Origin: Tetraselmis striata | Lineage: Eukaryota; Chlorophyta; Chlorodendrophyceae; Chlorodendrales; Chlorodendraceae | Assembly: GCA_006384855.1 (NCBI GenBank) | Contig: VCJN01001388.1 | Span: 62,001-126,000, forward strand | DNA: 64,000 nt | Reading direction: 5' to 3' | Part shown: positions 1 through 10,505 of the stretch, piece after piece | Layout: each line of letters starts with the position of its first letter | Numbering within the stretch: the stretch's first letter is position 1 | The notes under the pieces: generated by a model | Seen by the model: the letters and a program-made list of their open reading frames with translations, nothing else | What the model was told of the DNA's origin: nothing | The model's database searches: none | Made by a program: the position numbers and the translations under genes

Positions 1-222
1 CATGTGCGAGTAGTACTGCTACCATACCGCAATACGAGTACGAGTACGGGAGGTATCGCAACTATCATCCGCCGCCGGCGCGCGGTTATCTCCACAGGAC
101 CGCCATCAAGAAAAGAGCGCACCCTGCTCCACTACAAGTAGTTTTCTTCCGGGCGGCATGACGGTGTTGCCATGCCTGCTGATACCCCTGGCCGGCGCTC
201 CCCCATGGTGTGCGTTACGCAG

Positions 223-512
223 GCAGCGCTCCCGGCCAGCAGCCCGGACCGTTGCAGGGCTGGATGGCGCAGACAGAGCAGCTGCACTTCAGCCTCCAGG
301 GCAAGGCCCGCGAGGCGCGCGAGGTGCTCATCACGCGGCTGGAGAGCGCGCTGGAGCGCATCAGCGCTGCGGAGTCCGCCCTGGCAGAGAAGAATCGAGA
401 GATCAAGGCGCTGAAAGCCGAGAAGCGGGTGTTGAGCCCAGGCACGCCAGGCTCAACCACAAGCACAAGCAGCGTCACCAGCTCAGCGCCCCGGCAACGT
501 GGCGCCCCCTAA
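223..512 (+). CDS. C-terminal exon of a coiled-coil protein (partial)
   Basis: An acceptor-like CAG at 220-222 opens a frame that runs to a TAA at 510-512. The translation has a heptad-like stretch rich in Glu, Ala, Leu and Arg (reading about QTEQLHFSLQGKAREAREVL onward), which predicts an alpha-helical coiled coil of about 60 residues. It is followed by a Ser/Thr/Pro/Gly-rich tail. No catalytic motif is visible. The upstream exons would lie left of the window, so this is probably the last exon of a truncated view, but a pseudogene fragment cannot be excluded because the next 6 kb is repeat relics. Function unknown. Confidence 0.4.
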
Positions 513-985
513 CTACCCTAAGTCGCATGGCCCCAAATCTGCTATGATAAGCTGCCTGGCTGGAGGTGTGTTGTTTTCCCTCGTCGTCTGCGATGCGCAG
601 ACATTGACGCGCCTCCTATGATATGGTCTCGATGATCTGTAATGAAAGTGTTTAGCTGCCCTATATCCGCCATGCACGTAAATTGAATGTGCCTGCTGTG
701 TATGTATTGCCAAATGACCACCGCCAAGATTGAACATGCAAATCAATCATTTGATGCAGGGATGACGATATGATCAGAATGTCGGCCCCCCGGAGAGTAA
801 TTTCCCAGAGAATACGTGTCACAGCGCAGCTGAGGGGGGCTCACATTGGAGAAATAGCGAAATGTAAACATCGCGGTACGTTTCTCAGTACGTTAAAACA
901 TTACCGACTAAATGGCATGCATCTTAGTTCCCCGATGTAATCCGCTTTTGCGTGGCTATGTCGCATTTTCTGGGGCTCGAGAACG
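513..985. other. Spacer, no recognised gene
   Basis: Nothing with recognisable coding character was seen on either strand; short open frames here have no family resemblance. It is probably the 3' flank of the coiled-coil exon running into repeat DNA. Confidence 0.4.
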
Positions 986-989
986 GCGT

Positions 990-1275
990 ACTTTTTTCGC
1001 CCCCGGGACAAGACTAACACCAGTGAAACCTTGCCAAAGCGTCTGTACAGCGGCCATTTAGGCAGCGATATACTTGCGGAAAGCCCTGGCTAGGCAACGC
1101 TCCGTTATAGTCATCAAGCAAATTGCCGAAGCATTCTGCAGGACTAATTGACGGCCAGGGACGGAATTTCCAACATTGTTGGATCACCGTCTAAACAACC
1201 GCCGTCATAATACCCGGCACTGACCACGGAAGGTCCGCCCTGCCCGTGTGGGCGTCGGCCCATTCGAGATAATTA
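990..1275 (+). repeat. Dispersed repeat, two-part (A+B), fullest copy
   Basis: Part A (about 1000-1070, starting at a CCCCCGGGACA-type motif and including GTGAAACC and GGCAGCGAT) recurs at 40968-41030, 41566-41640 and 61742-61812. Part B (about 1085-1275, including CGCTCCGTTATAGTCA and CAAATTGCCGAAGCATT) recurs at 42988-43050 and 61830-61925, and as an inverted copy at 63235-63412. Part B extends to a CACTGACCACG block that is also found in the inverted copy. The family is unnamed; it may be the end of a larger mobile element. Confidence 0.7.
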
Positions 1276-2150
1276 TGCGAGTTGGGGCAAGTCCCATCCC
1301 GCGGACCAAAGGATTTTGGGATTGCGATACATGTGCAACAAGGCAACAAGGCAATGTGAGGGAAGGCCCGACGCTATACCTGCAATAATTCCCATTCCCA
1401 GTAAAATCCAGAGCGCCGTGAAGGGAGCAAAGGACCCCGCCCAAAATAAAGGCACCGAAGTCCTCGTGTGTTGACGCAATAACATGATTACTAGTAAAAT
1501 CCCAAAACTCCGGAGCCGCCAACCTCAAATTAAGGCGGTGATACCCCACCGCAGGTACTCCACCAATATAGTCTTAGATTTCACTTCCACCAGCACATGC
1601 ATGGCAGTGTTCAAGGAACCGCTCAAGCATGGCATGAATCCGAGCCAATCGGCGGGCAGTGGAAAATAGCGACTACTCGAATGCGTAATTGTATCATAAT
1701 GTGCAGCCGGTTCACAACCCCCGCGGGGACACCCATACTTTACTGTGGCAACGGGAGTGACGCATAAGACGCATGAGCATACATACCATAGGTGTCAGTG
1801 CGCGCTAACGCTGCTGACGATTCGCAACGCGCCTATACCGATGCCTTTACTGGTCAAGCGTTATCGCGCGCGGCTAGTGACCTCCACTCAAGTGGAAGGT
1901 GCGCCACCTCAGCTAGCCCTACTACGGTCTCCCTAGCCAGTCAATCTAACCACCGCACAGTCCACGTGGTAGGGCGCGCCCAACTTGGCTCATATACGAA
2001 GTGAGTTATACTTGTATTCAAGTCGGATGCGTTAAGGAAAGCCCGAGCCCGGCCGTAGCCTCTATGGGCGCAACATCCAATTCACGCATCATCGGTGAAG
2101 CGGCCACCCCAGAGAAGTTTTTACCCATCCCAATAAGGCACCGCAAGCAC
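1276..2150. other. Spacer, no recognised gene
   Basis: About 0.9 kb with no frame resembling a known family on either strand. It lies between the dispersed repeat and the 3' end of the reverse-strand LINE relic and may be decayed element sequence. Confidence 0.35.
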
Positions 2151-3830
2151 TTATTGAGTACGGTTTGCGCCGCTAGTTCTATCCATTCCCCTTACTTCAC
2201 ACCCGCAAGTTAGAACCGGTAGTATACATGTTTTAACGACACACACACGCACATCCAGAGGAATATTGCCCTGTGCACCAAGTAATAATACCGAATTGAG
2301 CACCTCAATGGCGCGCTTACCCGTCTTAACCCAGTCAAATACTATGTGCCGCATACTTAAATCCGAGTTACTTAATGACTGTACCCAAATACCTATATTC
2401 ATTTACAACCGGTAACCCCCCCCCTCGCTCCCCCCCACCCCCGCGCGCCAAGCTACCATCGGGTAGCTTGTCCACGAAACGCGGTCTCGTCGGAATATCG
2501 GCCTAATGTCATTACCCCACACTTAGAAGTCCCCCAAACCCCATAAAACAGTCCTTCGCCCACTGGGAAAAGTGGGCAAACGTGGCGGCATGAATGTTAT
2601 CGAACGAGCTTGTGAGACCAACAACGTCGTCCGGGTATAACTGACATGGCACCCGCAGCAGTGCGTGGTAGGTAGCATCACCGCTAATGTGTCGGCGCAC
2701 CATGGTATACCACACCCTAGATGTTCTACTCCATCGAACATGTCGCTAATAAATAAATATGTTAAATAGGATGTGGGGAGTGGGGCACCCTTGTCGGAGC
2801 CCACGCGCTATGGGTATGGGGTCTGATAGTGCTCCCGATGCCACCCTTGTCTTAACCTGTAACATACTATCCGTATATACAGTTTTAATGACTATACGCA
2901 TATCACCCGTAAACCCTATGGCTTAGAGTTTTAAGAATAAAAGCTCATGATGTACGGGGTTATATGCCCTCCTAAAGTCAAGAAATCCCGCGTAATATGT
3001 GGATAGACATAGCACTTGGCGACGAGCCGCGATATCGAACAAGCTGGCGGCTTGCATGGGACCCTCCTCATTCCGCATAGAACCCGCTTGCCAACGGCGG
3101 ATTATCCCTTTAGCCCGGCAAACGTCATGCAAGCGTTGGGTACTTACGGTCATAAGGTGTGTCATAGCGGCACCCATAATCGTAATACGCGTATAATCGT
3201 CCATCACGGTCGAGCCGCTTCTTTGGCACCGATACTACGGCCGAGCTACGCCATTGCTGGGGGAAACCGTTCGTAGTCCATATCCCGTTTTAAATTAAGA
3301 TCATCAGTGTCTTGCCAAAATGGCTAGTCGGGGCGTATATAGCCGATTTTAAAACCTCCGCAGTAATCCGCCCATCCAGCCCCTAGGCCTTGCAATTTTT
3401 TTAACGCCTTAGAGACTTGACGAGTTCCTCCCACGCTATATAGACCCATGCTATAGGTCAATGGGTGAGTGACGATGTACCATGGCGGTGTTCCCACGCC
3501 TCATGGTATATCGCAACCCGTTGTGCTAGAGGGTGGGGTCGCGCAGCAGCTCCCAGCTCCCGATAGGGCCACGCCCATCACGCATTGATATCGCCCGGCT
3601 AGGTATGAAATACTCCCGATACCGGATCGCATACGGCTGGCTAGTCGCTCGCGCCCTCGAATGAACCTTGCCCCTTCCGGAGAGAACGCGCCCACTTCCA
3701 GAACTCCCATCTCCCACCACCCTTCTTAAAATCTTGGACCGCTGTCTGCACGGTCCGCTCCCTCTGGTCGAGGCGGTTATTACGTAATAGTGTCTGGACC
3801 CTATGCCGTGCATCAGCATAATGTGCCAAT
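2151..3830 (-). mobile_element. Non-LTR (LINE) reverse transcriptase relic
   Basis: Three reverse-strand frames follow in the order of a LINE reverse transcriptase. The 2923-3207 frame has an RRWQAGSM block and then FLDFRRAYN-PVHHELL, matching the motif usually read as FLDFKKAYDSV-H. The 2512-2804 frame has LYPDDVV at the YADD active-site position. The 2151-2402 frame ends in VVKTCILPVLTCGCEV, the typical thumb-region block. The 3641-3829 frame resembles the linker between endonuclease and RT. Frames are broken by shifts, and the catalytic YADD reads YPDD, so the copy is dead. The upstream 5' half up to about 4.5 kb is too degraded to assign. Confidence 0.75.
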
Positions 3831-4944
3831 AACGCTGCCTAGAGCGGCATCATTTAATTCCCGAGGGCCGCCCCTAGTCCCCCGGCACGACAAAAAGGCC
3901 ATGCGCCGACGATTATCGCCCCTATGATAGACCGTTGCATCGGCGGCCCTGGGCAACGACGCCTGGACTTGGTTGCAGCCCATACCCCGCGCGCCGCCGG
4001 CCATACTACTTGCTTGGATACATTGGTCGGCGCCGGTGTCTAGGGACCCCCCCCTCCCAAGGGCCCGCCGTCGGTAGGTGGATCATCCAAAGGAGCGAGC
4101 ACCGCGAACGGATTACCGGTGACGAAATCATGGAACGGCTTCGGCCCTTCAGAAGGAGAGTCGCCGTGGGCCAATTTGGGAATGGACCTTGCAAACAAGC
4201 GTTGGTTCATGCATGGGAGGTAGACGGGTATCCTCAGGGATAGCGGTCACATGGGAAGAAAACATGACAGGGAAGTGATCGGAGGTGTCCCAAGAGTAGT
4301 CCACCCATGCCGAGGGCGAGGGAGGGGGGGGGGGGGCTATGGTTGGTTGGGGGGGGGGGGGGGGGGAGGGGGTGCAATTGAGTGGTCGGCGTTCGCGCGC
4401 CGATACGTTCCGCGGCCGCATGGGCACCGCCAACGCCGGAGTTGAGCCGCCAACTCCCTTTCATCCATGTTCCACTGCTCCCCCCCCCCCCCCTCCCCCC
4501 CCCCCTTTCCCCAACACGATCAAATCGCTCGGACAACTCGTACAAAGCCGCGCCAACTCTGCGCGCATGCGGTCCCGGTGTGTTTCCCCATGTGAGCCGG
4601 TGGGCGAATAGGCCGAGATAAATATTGTGGCCGCACAGTCACTGCTCCCCCTCCCCCCTCACCCGGACAAATGTCCATCATGGGTGGGGCGCGCCGACTG
4701 CCCGCGCCCGATACGGCGACCGGGCTAACACACAACACCCACGTTCCGATGCAACGCGGTCACTGAACGAAAAGTACTCGGAGTATCCATTAAAACGCAC
4801 TCGCATATTGGTCGCCATAACCGCGCTCTCCCGAACGAGCATGACATCTACAGATCGCTCGATAAACATCGCGCCAACATCCTCCACCTTAGGACATCCT
4901 ATTTACATTAAACGTCGCAACGCACAAATGGGCCGGCATAGGAG
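3831..4944. other. Degraded repeat DNA with poly-G and poly-C tracts
   Basis: No supported gene. Overlapping open frames at 4149-4545 are artefacts of long G runs (4321-4371) and C runs (4481-4505). It may include the decayed 5' half of the reverse-strand LINE. Confidence 0.4.
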
Positions 4945-5396
4945 GGAAGGGGGAAGGCGGCAAGGGGTGGAGAGGAGGGGGAGGGCGGGCGGCGTGGTGA
5001 TCCCATTACGAGCGATGTCCCCGCGAGTACCATCCCCACCGGCCTTCAAAACGTTGTAAACGCTCGCCGACATGCGCACCCTGCCTTTGGGTATAATAAT
5101 AAACATCAAAGCGCACTAGCCCATCCCGCTCCAACACACTACCGATCTTCGGAATGGCCGAGGGCCGGCCATTAAACCCCCGAACGACGCGGTTTTAAAA
5201 GGCATGTAGTGGCGAAGCCCCCCCCTAACAACACACACTACGCATGGACGCCCCAGCGTCCCCAATCCGGTGCCCAACCGTCCAGGGGCGAACCCCGTCA
5301 CTATGACGGCTGCACCCGGTGGCGCGCGGGTGCCCATCCCGGGGCCAACCCTGCCGGAGCAACGGTTATGTTACACCGGGCGGGAAAACTCGGTAA
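4945..5396 (-). repeat. Dispersed repeat C, inverted partner of 60507-60950
   Basis: The reverse complement matches 60507-60950 across most of its length. Shared blocks include GGCCGGCCCTCGGCCATTCC, a GGGCTAGTGCGCTTTGATGT block, and the block around GCGAGCGTTTACAACGTTTTG. Both copies contain a C/G-rich low-complexity stretch at the same relative position. No coding potential was recognised. The two copies face in opposite directions 55 kb apart. Confidence 0.75.
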
Positions 5397-5950
5397 TGCG
5401 GTAGGGTCATGACAAACATTCGAGGCTGCCGAGAGCTACGAAGAGAGCGGCCATGTGGGCTCCATGACATCCAAAGATACTCCTCCTGGGCCGGTAGACG
5501 CCGGTCATCATGCTTGAGGTACTCGTTTGTAAGGTCGGTACTCATGGGAAAGAGCCCATGCACTCGAATGACCGGTCGAACGGCCTCGTAACCAGACTCT
5601 GCTCGTTGCAGTAGCTCTGGCGCCGCGAGGTAGTCGTCCTTGTCACTCACGGATTTTGCTCCGACACGGCCGCTTTGGGCTAGCTCTAGCAAGTCGGGAC
5701 GCTCTGCGGCTCCCCCGCTGTTTGTCGGCTGTCCTGCGACGCGCTGCCCGGAACCAGAGCCATGTACTCCGTCCCCGTCAACAACACGGTCATGAGCCGT
5801 CAATTGAGCTATCGCTGTTCCAAGCTCGCGCAGCAATGTAGACTGGGCCTTCATGTATACTTGTAGCGATTTGAGCGTGAGTCGACTAAACGACGGGTTC
5901 TTCTCCATATGACATGATGACACACGGAGGTACGCGGATGAGAATTTCAC
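5366..5950 (-). CDS. 194-aa ORF of unknown function, probably element-derived
   Basis: The longest clean frame of the first 6 kb. It has a mixed, charged composition with no recognised domain. It sits directly beside dispersed repeat C and upstream (in its own sense) of sequence that recurs at the right end of the window, so a transposon accessory ORF or a relic is more likely than a host gene. No splice signals or promoter were identified. Confidence 0.2.
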   Translation of the reverse strand: MKFSSAYLRVSSCHMEKNPSFSRLTLKSLQVYMKAQSTLLRELGTAIAQLTAHDRVVDGDGVHGSGSGQRVAGQPTNSGGAAERPDLLELAQSGRVGAKSVSDKDDYLAAPELLQRAESGYEAVRPVIRVHGLFPMSTDLTNEYLKHDDRRLPAQEEYLWMSWSPHGRSLRSSRQPRMFVMTLPHYRVFPPGVT

Positions 5951-5959
5951 ACACGGGTG

Positions 5960-6180
5960 GTGAGCCGGTCGTGGTCTTGAACAACATGGGGTGACTTTGC
6001 TCGCAACAAGTTGCGAGGCAGTTAATCGTTGCGTTTAATGCAGCGAAAGTGGAAGATGGCATGCTCAACTGTTATTTATGGCTGCTTTTATGTTTACTCG
6101 TGCTGCACCCAAAAAGGGCGCAACGACAAGTGCCTAGTAATCCGTACCACTTGGCAGCACGGTAGCCGGAAAACGAACAC
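5960..6180 (+). repeat. Repeat D, direct copy at 63690-63940
   Basis: Blocks such as TGGCTGCTTTTATG, ACTCGTGCTGCACCCAA and AAGGGCGCAAC occur in the same order in both places. The right-hand copy carries a short open frame (63680-63943) with a hydrophobic C-terminal stretch, while this copy is interrupted, so neither is a supported gene. Confidence 0.65.
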
Positions 6181-6697
6181 GGCGAGGCATCCCAGTTTAA
6201 ATACATAATATCCACCTTCGCACAGGTAAGGATAATACTATTCATCTTATATATGGATGGTACCAGTACTGGTGCGAACTAAAAAAAAGCAGCAATAGTT
6301 CCACCTACTACTAAAAGCACATGCTATATACCATCACCTCCGATGATCAACCCACGACCATGGTTGCCCAACGCCACCTCAGCCGTGCGATTCGCTTGCG
6401 TGACTTCGTGGCCCTCGATCTCAACTTCCATCGTACTGGTGCCCCGACTTGATACCCTGCGCATGCGGGCCGGGCTCCCTATCGCTTTCTAATCGGATCA
6501 CGAGTCAGCCCGCAAGATTCCCCGGGCACTGGGCCTTTGCCCGCGCGGAGGTTCCGCGCTTGTCACTTGCCTTGGCCCCACGTGTGGTATTGATCCCTTA
6601 TGGCTTCGCTCTACGGATGGCTCGAACCGGAGCGCTACGGATTTCATCGTGGACCATCTACCCATATGCCCCGTAGCGAACTACAGTCAAGCACCGC

Positions 6698-7402
6698 ATG
6701 CATACCGCTTTGAAGAATCTGTGGGCATCTGTGGCAATTGATGCGGGGGCGGTGCTTGACCGGGACCGTTCGGGAGCCGGCGACTTGACCCTTGAGACGA
6801 GTGGGCTGCGCCCAGCGGACCGCTCGCGGCCGTCGGACTTGACGGTGGCGGGGTGGGGGGGGGGGGGGGGGGCGTGCGATTACATGATCGACTTCGCGTG
6901 CGTGTCCTCCACGACCCCCACTTGGAGCAACAACCCCCGCTGGTGCACCCGGGGAATCGCGGCGACCGAGGCGGAGCAAGGTAAGTTGGCAGCGGACCGG
7001 GCGTCTTCCGCCCCAGTGCACGGTGTTGACCGGTACTACCCTTTTGTGGTTGAGGACCGCGGCCGTCTCGGGAAGTCCGCTTTGACGGTGGTCTACATCT
7101 TCGCGGTGCTGTTGGATGTGCGCAACTTCCCTGGCGGTCCTTCCGCCCCGACCTCATGCTTCCTTCGTGGTCAATCCGTTCAGGCACTTCGGAACTTTGT
7201 CGCTAGCCAACCTGATGAGTTCCGCCGTCACCTGTCGCGCACACGGCGGGGGCTGTTGCAACGGGTCTCGGCTTGCGTGCATGGTACCCTGGGCGGCATT
7301 ATTATTCTCTCTGCCGGTGTGCAGATGGCCAAGTCTGATGCGTGGGCTCGTGCCCATTCTGTGTCTTCTCATGTTAATGCTTCCACCTCGCAGTCGCTGT
7401 AG
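6698..7402 (+). mobile_element. LINE ORF2 C-terminal end (5'-truncated copy 1)
   Basis: A continuous 234-residue frame. It contains SGLRPADRSRPSDLTV, an AATEAEQGKLA block and FVVEDRGRLG, followed by an arginine-rich tail. This matches the region after the RT thumb in many plant and algal LINE ORF2 proteins, where 'D-v-v-NP ... AA--AE--K ... F-PfvvE--G-lg' is usual. A G18-type tract at about 6849-6871 encodes a Gly run inside the frame. The tail after the stop (to about 7470) is conserved with the second copy at 55008. No upstream RT core in the same frame was found, so the copy is 5'-truncated, the usual outcome of target-primed insertion. Confidence 0.7.
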
Positions 7403-7470
7403 AGGACCTTTCTGATTGCGCATTTTTGGTGATTTCCTGATATCGCCTGCTGCTGCTAGCTCATGTAATT

Positions 7471-7967
7471 AATATACGATCACCTGAAGGCGGCACGCAT
7501 CCCGCAGGAGGCGGGATGAATGAGTGATCGATGCGCGCACCGTTCCGAGGCCGGGCCACGCGTGCACGTGTGTGCGAGGGTGATCCCCGGACGACGTATC
7601 CCCGAAAACGTTCCTCGTACGGCGTAATGCGCAGCTCAAAGCTCAGTTTTGCTCAGGGTTTGCGCGCTTGAGGGTGACACAAAAATCTGATACTATGCGC
7701 GGTGAAGAGCTGGCTTCGTCGCATCAGCAGCCGGAGTACGGGTACTACCGGTATCGGTACCTGTAGCGACAAGCAGCGGCGCGCGCTTGCGAGCGCTGAT
7801 GACAAAAAATGTATTATATTTTATGCTTGAATAATCCACGAGCAGTGGCTTGTCGCCACGGAGACCCCGCAGAGCAGCGACATGGTAACAACGTCGAACG
7901 AACGAAGCTGGACAAGGCAAAAACGCAGAGACTACAGGCCGGTTCACAGGCAAGTAGGGTAACAAAT
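7471..7967. promoter_or_regulatory. Upstream region of the coiled-coil gene
   Basis: About 0.5 kb between the LINE tail and the next start codon. An AT-rich stretch near 7811-7825 (TATTATATTTTAT) stands out in GC-rich surroundings about 150 bp before the ATG and could be a core promoter element. This is inference from composition only. Confidence 0.25.
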
Positions 7968-9268
7968 ATGGGCCGCCTGCTAGACTCCGAGCCGTCGCGG
8001 GAGCCGCGGCTGGCAGCCGCAGCATGGGGCGCGACCGGCGCGGTGGCTGGGCTTGTGTGCGCCGGCGCGGTCCGCGCGCTGCTGTCGTCCTCCGCGCGGC
8101 TGCGCCGCTGCGGCCGCGGCCGCCGGCGACACAGCAGCGGGCTTGAGCCGGCGGCCGCCAGCGCCGCGGTAGTGGCTGGCAGCCCACACTCCAACCTCCT
8201 AGCGAGGCTGCTCGAGGAGAACATGAAGCTGCGCGATGCGATCGCCTATTCGTCCTCCGCAACAGCTGCTGCTACGGCCTCGGCGGCGGTGGCCGATCGG
8301 CCCTTCGCACGGGTACGACCCTACAAGAAATCCCCAGCGAAATACCGCGACCTCCCCAGCAATGCGACCGCCGGCGCCCACTGCAGCTGCAGGACCTCTG
8401 CACCCCACCTATCTGCGATCGCGCCGGCTGCCCAGCTCGGTGTTGCAGCAGTACCTCGGGACGTCAGTTGCCGCTGTCTTGTCGCCACCTCGGACCGGCG
8501 GTCGAGCAGGTCGATATGTAGATATAATCTATAGGCATATCTAGCGCCGTGTCGCTCTATATCAGGCGCAGTGGGTGGGTCGTGGGTTTAAAGAGCCCAT
8601 CCACCCAGCTATGTTGCAACCGACCCGCCGACCGCCAGCACGTGGGTGTGTCGCAGCTGGCCAGGTGAGAGGTAGGCAGGCAGGCAGGCAGGTGTTGATG
8701 TAGGGGGCAGGCGGGCTGACGCGGGGCGCCGCGCCGCGCCGAGCCGCCGCAGGCACGGGAGGCGGCTGCCAGCATGCACGAGCTAAGCAACCTGCGGCGC
8801 AGCAACCAGCTCCTGGCGGCTCAGGTGGACCAGCTGGAGCAGGAGCTGTGGGTGCTCAAGGTGGAGGAGACGGCGACGGTGTCCGAGCTGCGGCGCGACC
8901 TGGAGGAGGTCATGCGCTGCGCGGAGCTGATGGAGCAGGAGTACAGCGCGCTGGAGGCGGAGCACGAGGCGCAGCAGCGGCAAGCTGCCAGGGGGGCGCC
9001 TACCAAGCAGCTGCTGCGCAGCGAGGAGTCTGCGATGGGGGCGCACCTGCTGGGCACGCCGGGGCGCTCCCGGGCCAACAGCCCCGACATCGCCGCCTCC
9101 CCGACGGCCACCAGGGCGGCCGGCAGCGGACGCGAGGCGCAGCCCGGGAGCCCACACGCCGTCATTGCCAACCTGCAGCACCGCCTGGCCAACTCCCCCA
9201 GCCGACAGCAGCGGCACCTGAACGCCAAGCTCGGTGGCAGCGGCCTGCAGCGCAGCTCCGCCAAGTAG
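7968..9268 (+). CDS. Coiled-coil protein with N-terminal hydrophobic segment
   Basis: Modelled as two exons, 7968-8312 and 8753-9268, with an intron from GTACGA to GCCGCAG; both ends are phase 0 and give 286 residues. Residues 15-35 are Ala/Gly/Val-rich and hydrophobic, which could be a membrane anchor or part of a targeting peptide. A Leu-rich segment (LLARLLEENMKLRDAI) starts a coiled coil that resumes in exon 2 with a long run of heptads rich in Leu, Glu and Gln (for example NQLLAAQVDQLEQELWVLK). The tail is Ser/Pro/Ala-rich with SP and TP sites. No enzyme motif is visible, so an anchored scaffold or tether is the most that can be inferred. An alternative donor at 8664 (AGGTGAG) would add a middle exon. 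The start was chosen because the ATG precedes the hydrophobic segment; an in-frame upstream extension to 7809 exists but looks like untranslated sequence. Confidence 0.5.
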
Positions 9269-9560
9269 GGGGTGGGGGGGGGGGGGGGGGTGGGGGGGGG
9301 GGGCATCCGGGGGCATCCCAGCCGCCCACCCAGCAAAGCAGCGACCAATTTATGGCACAAATGCCCCGGCGACCGCCCGCGCCCACCGCCTCTCCCAACG
9401 TGACCGCCCAGAGGACACCCTTGCCCTGTTGATCCACCGGCCAACACAATCTGAGACACAGCTGAAAATGCGCCGTAAATTTTGAAACCGAACGACACAA
9501 TTCCGACACTCTGCGGTGCTGCTACCCCCCCCCCCCCCCCCCCCCCCCCCTCCGGCGCCG
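9269..9560. repeat. Poly-G and poly-C tracts
   Basis: Directly after the stop codon of the coiled-coil gene lie interrupted G runs (9269-9302), and about 220 bp further a long C run (about 9524-9550). They generate spurious Gly- and Pro-rich frames. Similar tracts recur throughout the window. Confidence 0.8.
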
Positions 9561-9784
9561 GGTTGCTCCATTCAGGGCAATGCGATGGACCCCGGTCCAT
9601 GTGCATAATACACGGTGATGCACATGTGCCCGCGCCGTCACCTGCGGGATCACCTGCGAGCGGCCCATCACTGTCTCCGCCGGGAGCTGTTGTTGCTGCT
9701 GCTTTGGGCTGGCTGGTCATGCCGCGACCCCCACTCGCACTTTACGCTATCACGGGTGCCGGAGTGGTTATAACAACACTCCGA

Positions 9785-9905
9785 ATATGAACCCGCCCTG
9801 CCTGCCGGAGGTCAAACGTAGACGGAACTATAGCGGAAACTACAGCGGATGTTCGCATAGGCTGCATCCAAGCCTCAGTGTTGGGCTACTAATGACACCG
9901 GTTCT
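9785..9905 (+). repeat. Dispersed element E, intergenic copy
   Basis: Begins AACCCGCCCTGCCTGCC, continues with GAGGTCAAACGTAGAC, and includes a CATAGGCTGCAT block. The same blocks occur in order at 17127-17275 and 18530-18620 (same strand), and at 28165-28305 and 29965-30120 (opposite strand). It is short (about 120-150 bp) and non-coding, so SINE- or MITE-like. Confidence 0.65.
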
Positions 9906-10269
9906 GGTGCGGTTGGCGGCACCCATAACAGTCGGCCGCAACGCACTACCTTCAGCGCTTGACACACGGGGTGTAGTGCGCATAGACAGCGGACAGGAGA
10001 TGACGGAGGCCAGCAGCGAGACCGGGAACCAGTGGCAGGCGTGTCGGGCCATGCGTCACCACACGAGGACGCCCGGGGTCCCACTCGAGTATAGATGTGA
10101 AGTCGGCGCCCCGCCAAGGCTGAGTGTGTGCGCTTTGAGGATTCGATCGCCGCAGACACTGGCATGCGTCGGCCGTTTGATGAAGGGAACGCAACAGTGG
10201 CGGCACGCACGGCAAGTTGGAGAGCTTTCGCCGGAGAAGAAATACACTGCTATTATACAGCACTCCACA

Positions 10270-10505
10270 TAAGCCCTTGCTCATAGAAACCCGCGGGTAT
10301 CCTCGCCTTGGTGCCCGCCAGGCCATGGGGCTACGGGGGCATGGAGCCTCGCGTCTCAGTGGATGCGAGCCTCCTACGCCAAGGAGGCAGCCGTTTTCGT
10401 CCGGTCATTGCACTTATGGAAATGTTTTTTCGGCAATGGCGTTGTTTGGCACAAGGCTATATAGAACCACCGAAACACGGTCAACGCACATGGGAGCAAC
10501 ATGTT
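10270..10505 (+). repeat. Dispersed repeat F, direct copy at 41650-41885
   Basis: The two copies share ordered blocks over about 235 bp. Examples are TCATAGAAACCCGCGGGTAT against CACATAGAAATCCGCGCGTTT, CTACGCCAAGGAGGCAGCCG against TTACGCCAAGGAGGCAGCCG, and TTCGGCAATGGCGTTG against TTCGGCAATGGCATTG. No coding capacity was recognised. Confidence 0.7.

Noticed and set aside
8821-9720. Reverse open frame of 299 codons over the coiled-coil exon
   Set aside because: Pro/Ser/Cys-rich shadow of the forward coiled-coil gene, prolonged by the poly-C and poly-G tracts.
9755-9840. tRNA gene suggested by GCCGGAGTGGTTATAACA
   Set aside because: The 5' part resembles a tRNA-Ser/Leu start, but there is no B box, no anticodon stem and no matching acceptor end; the sequence runs into dispersed element E.
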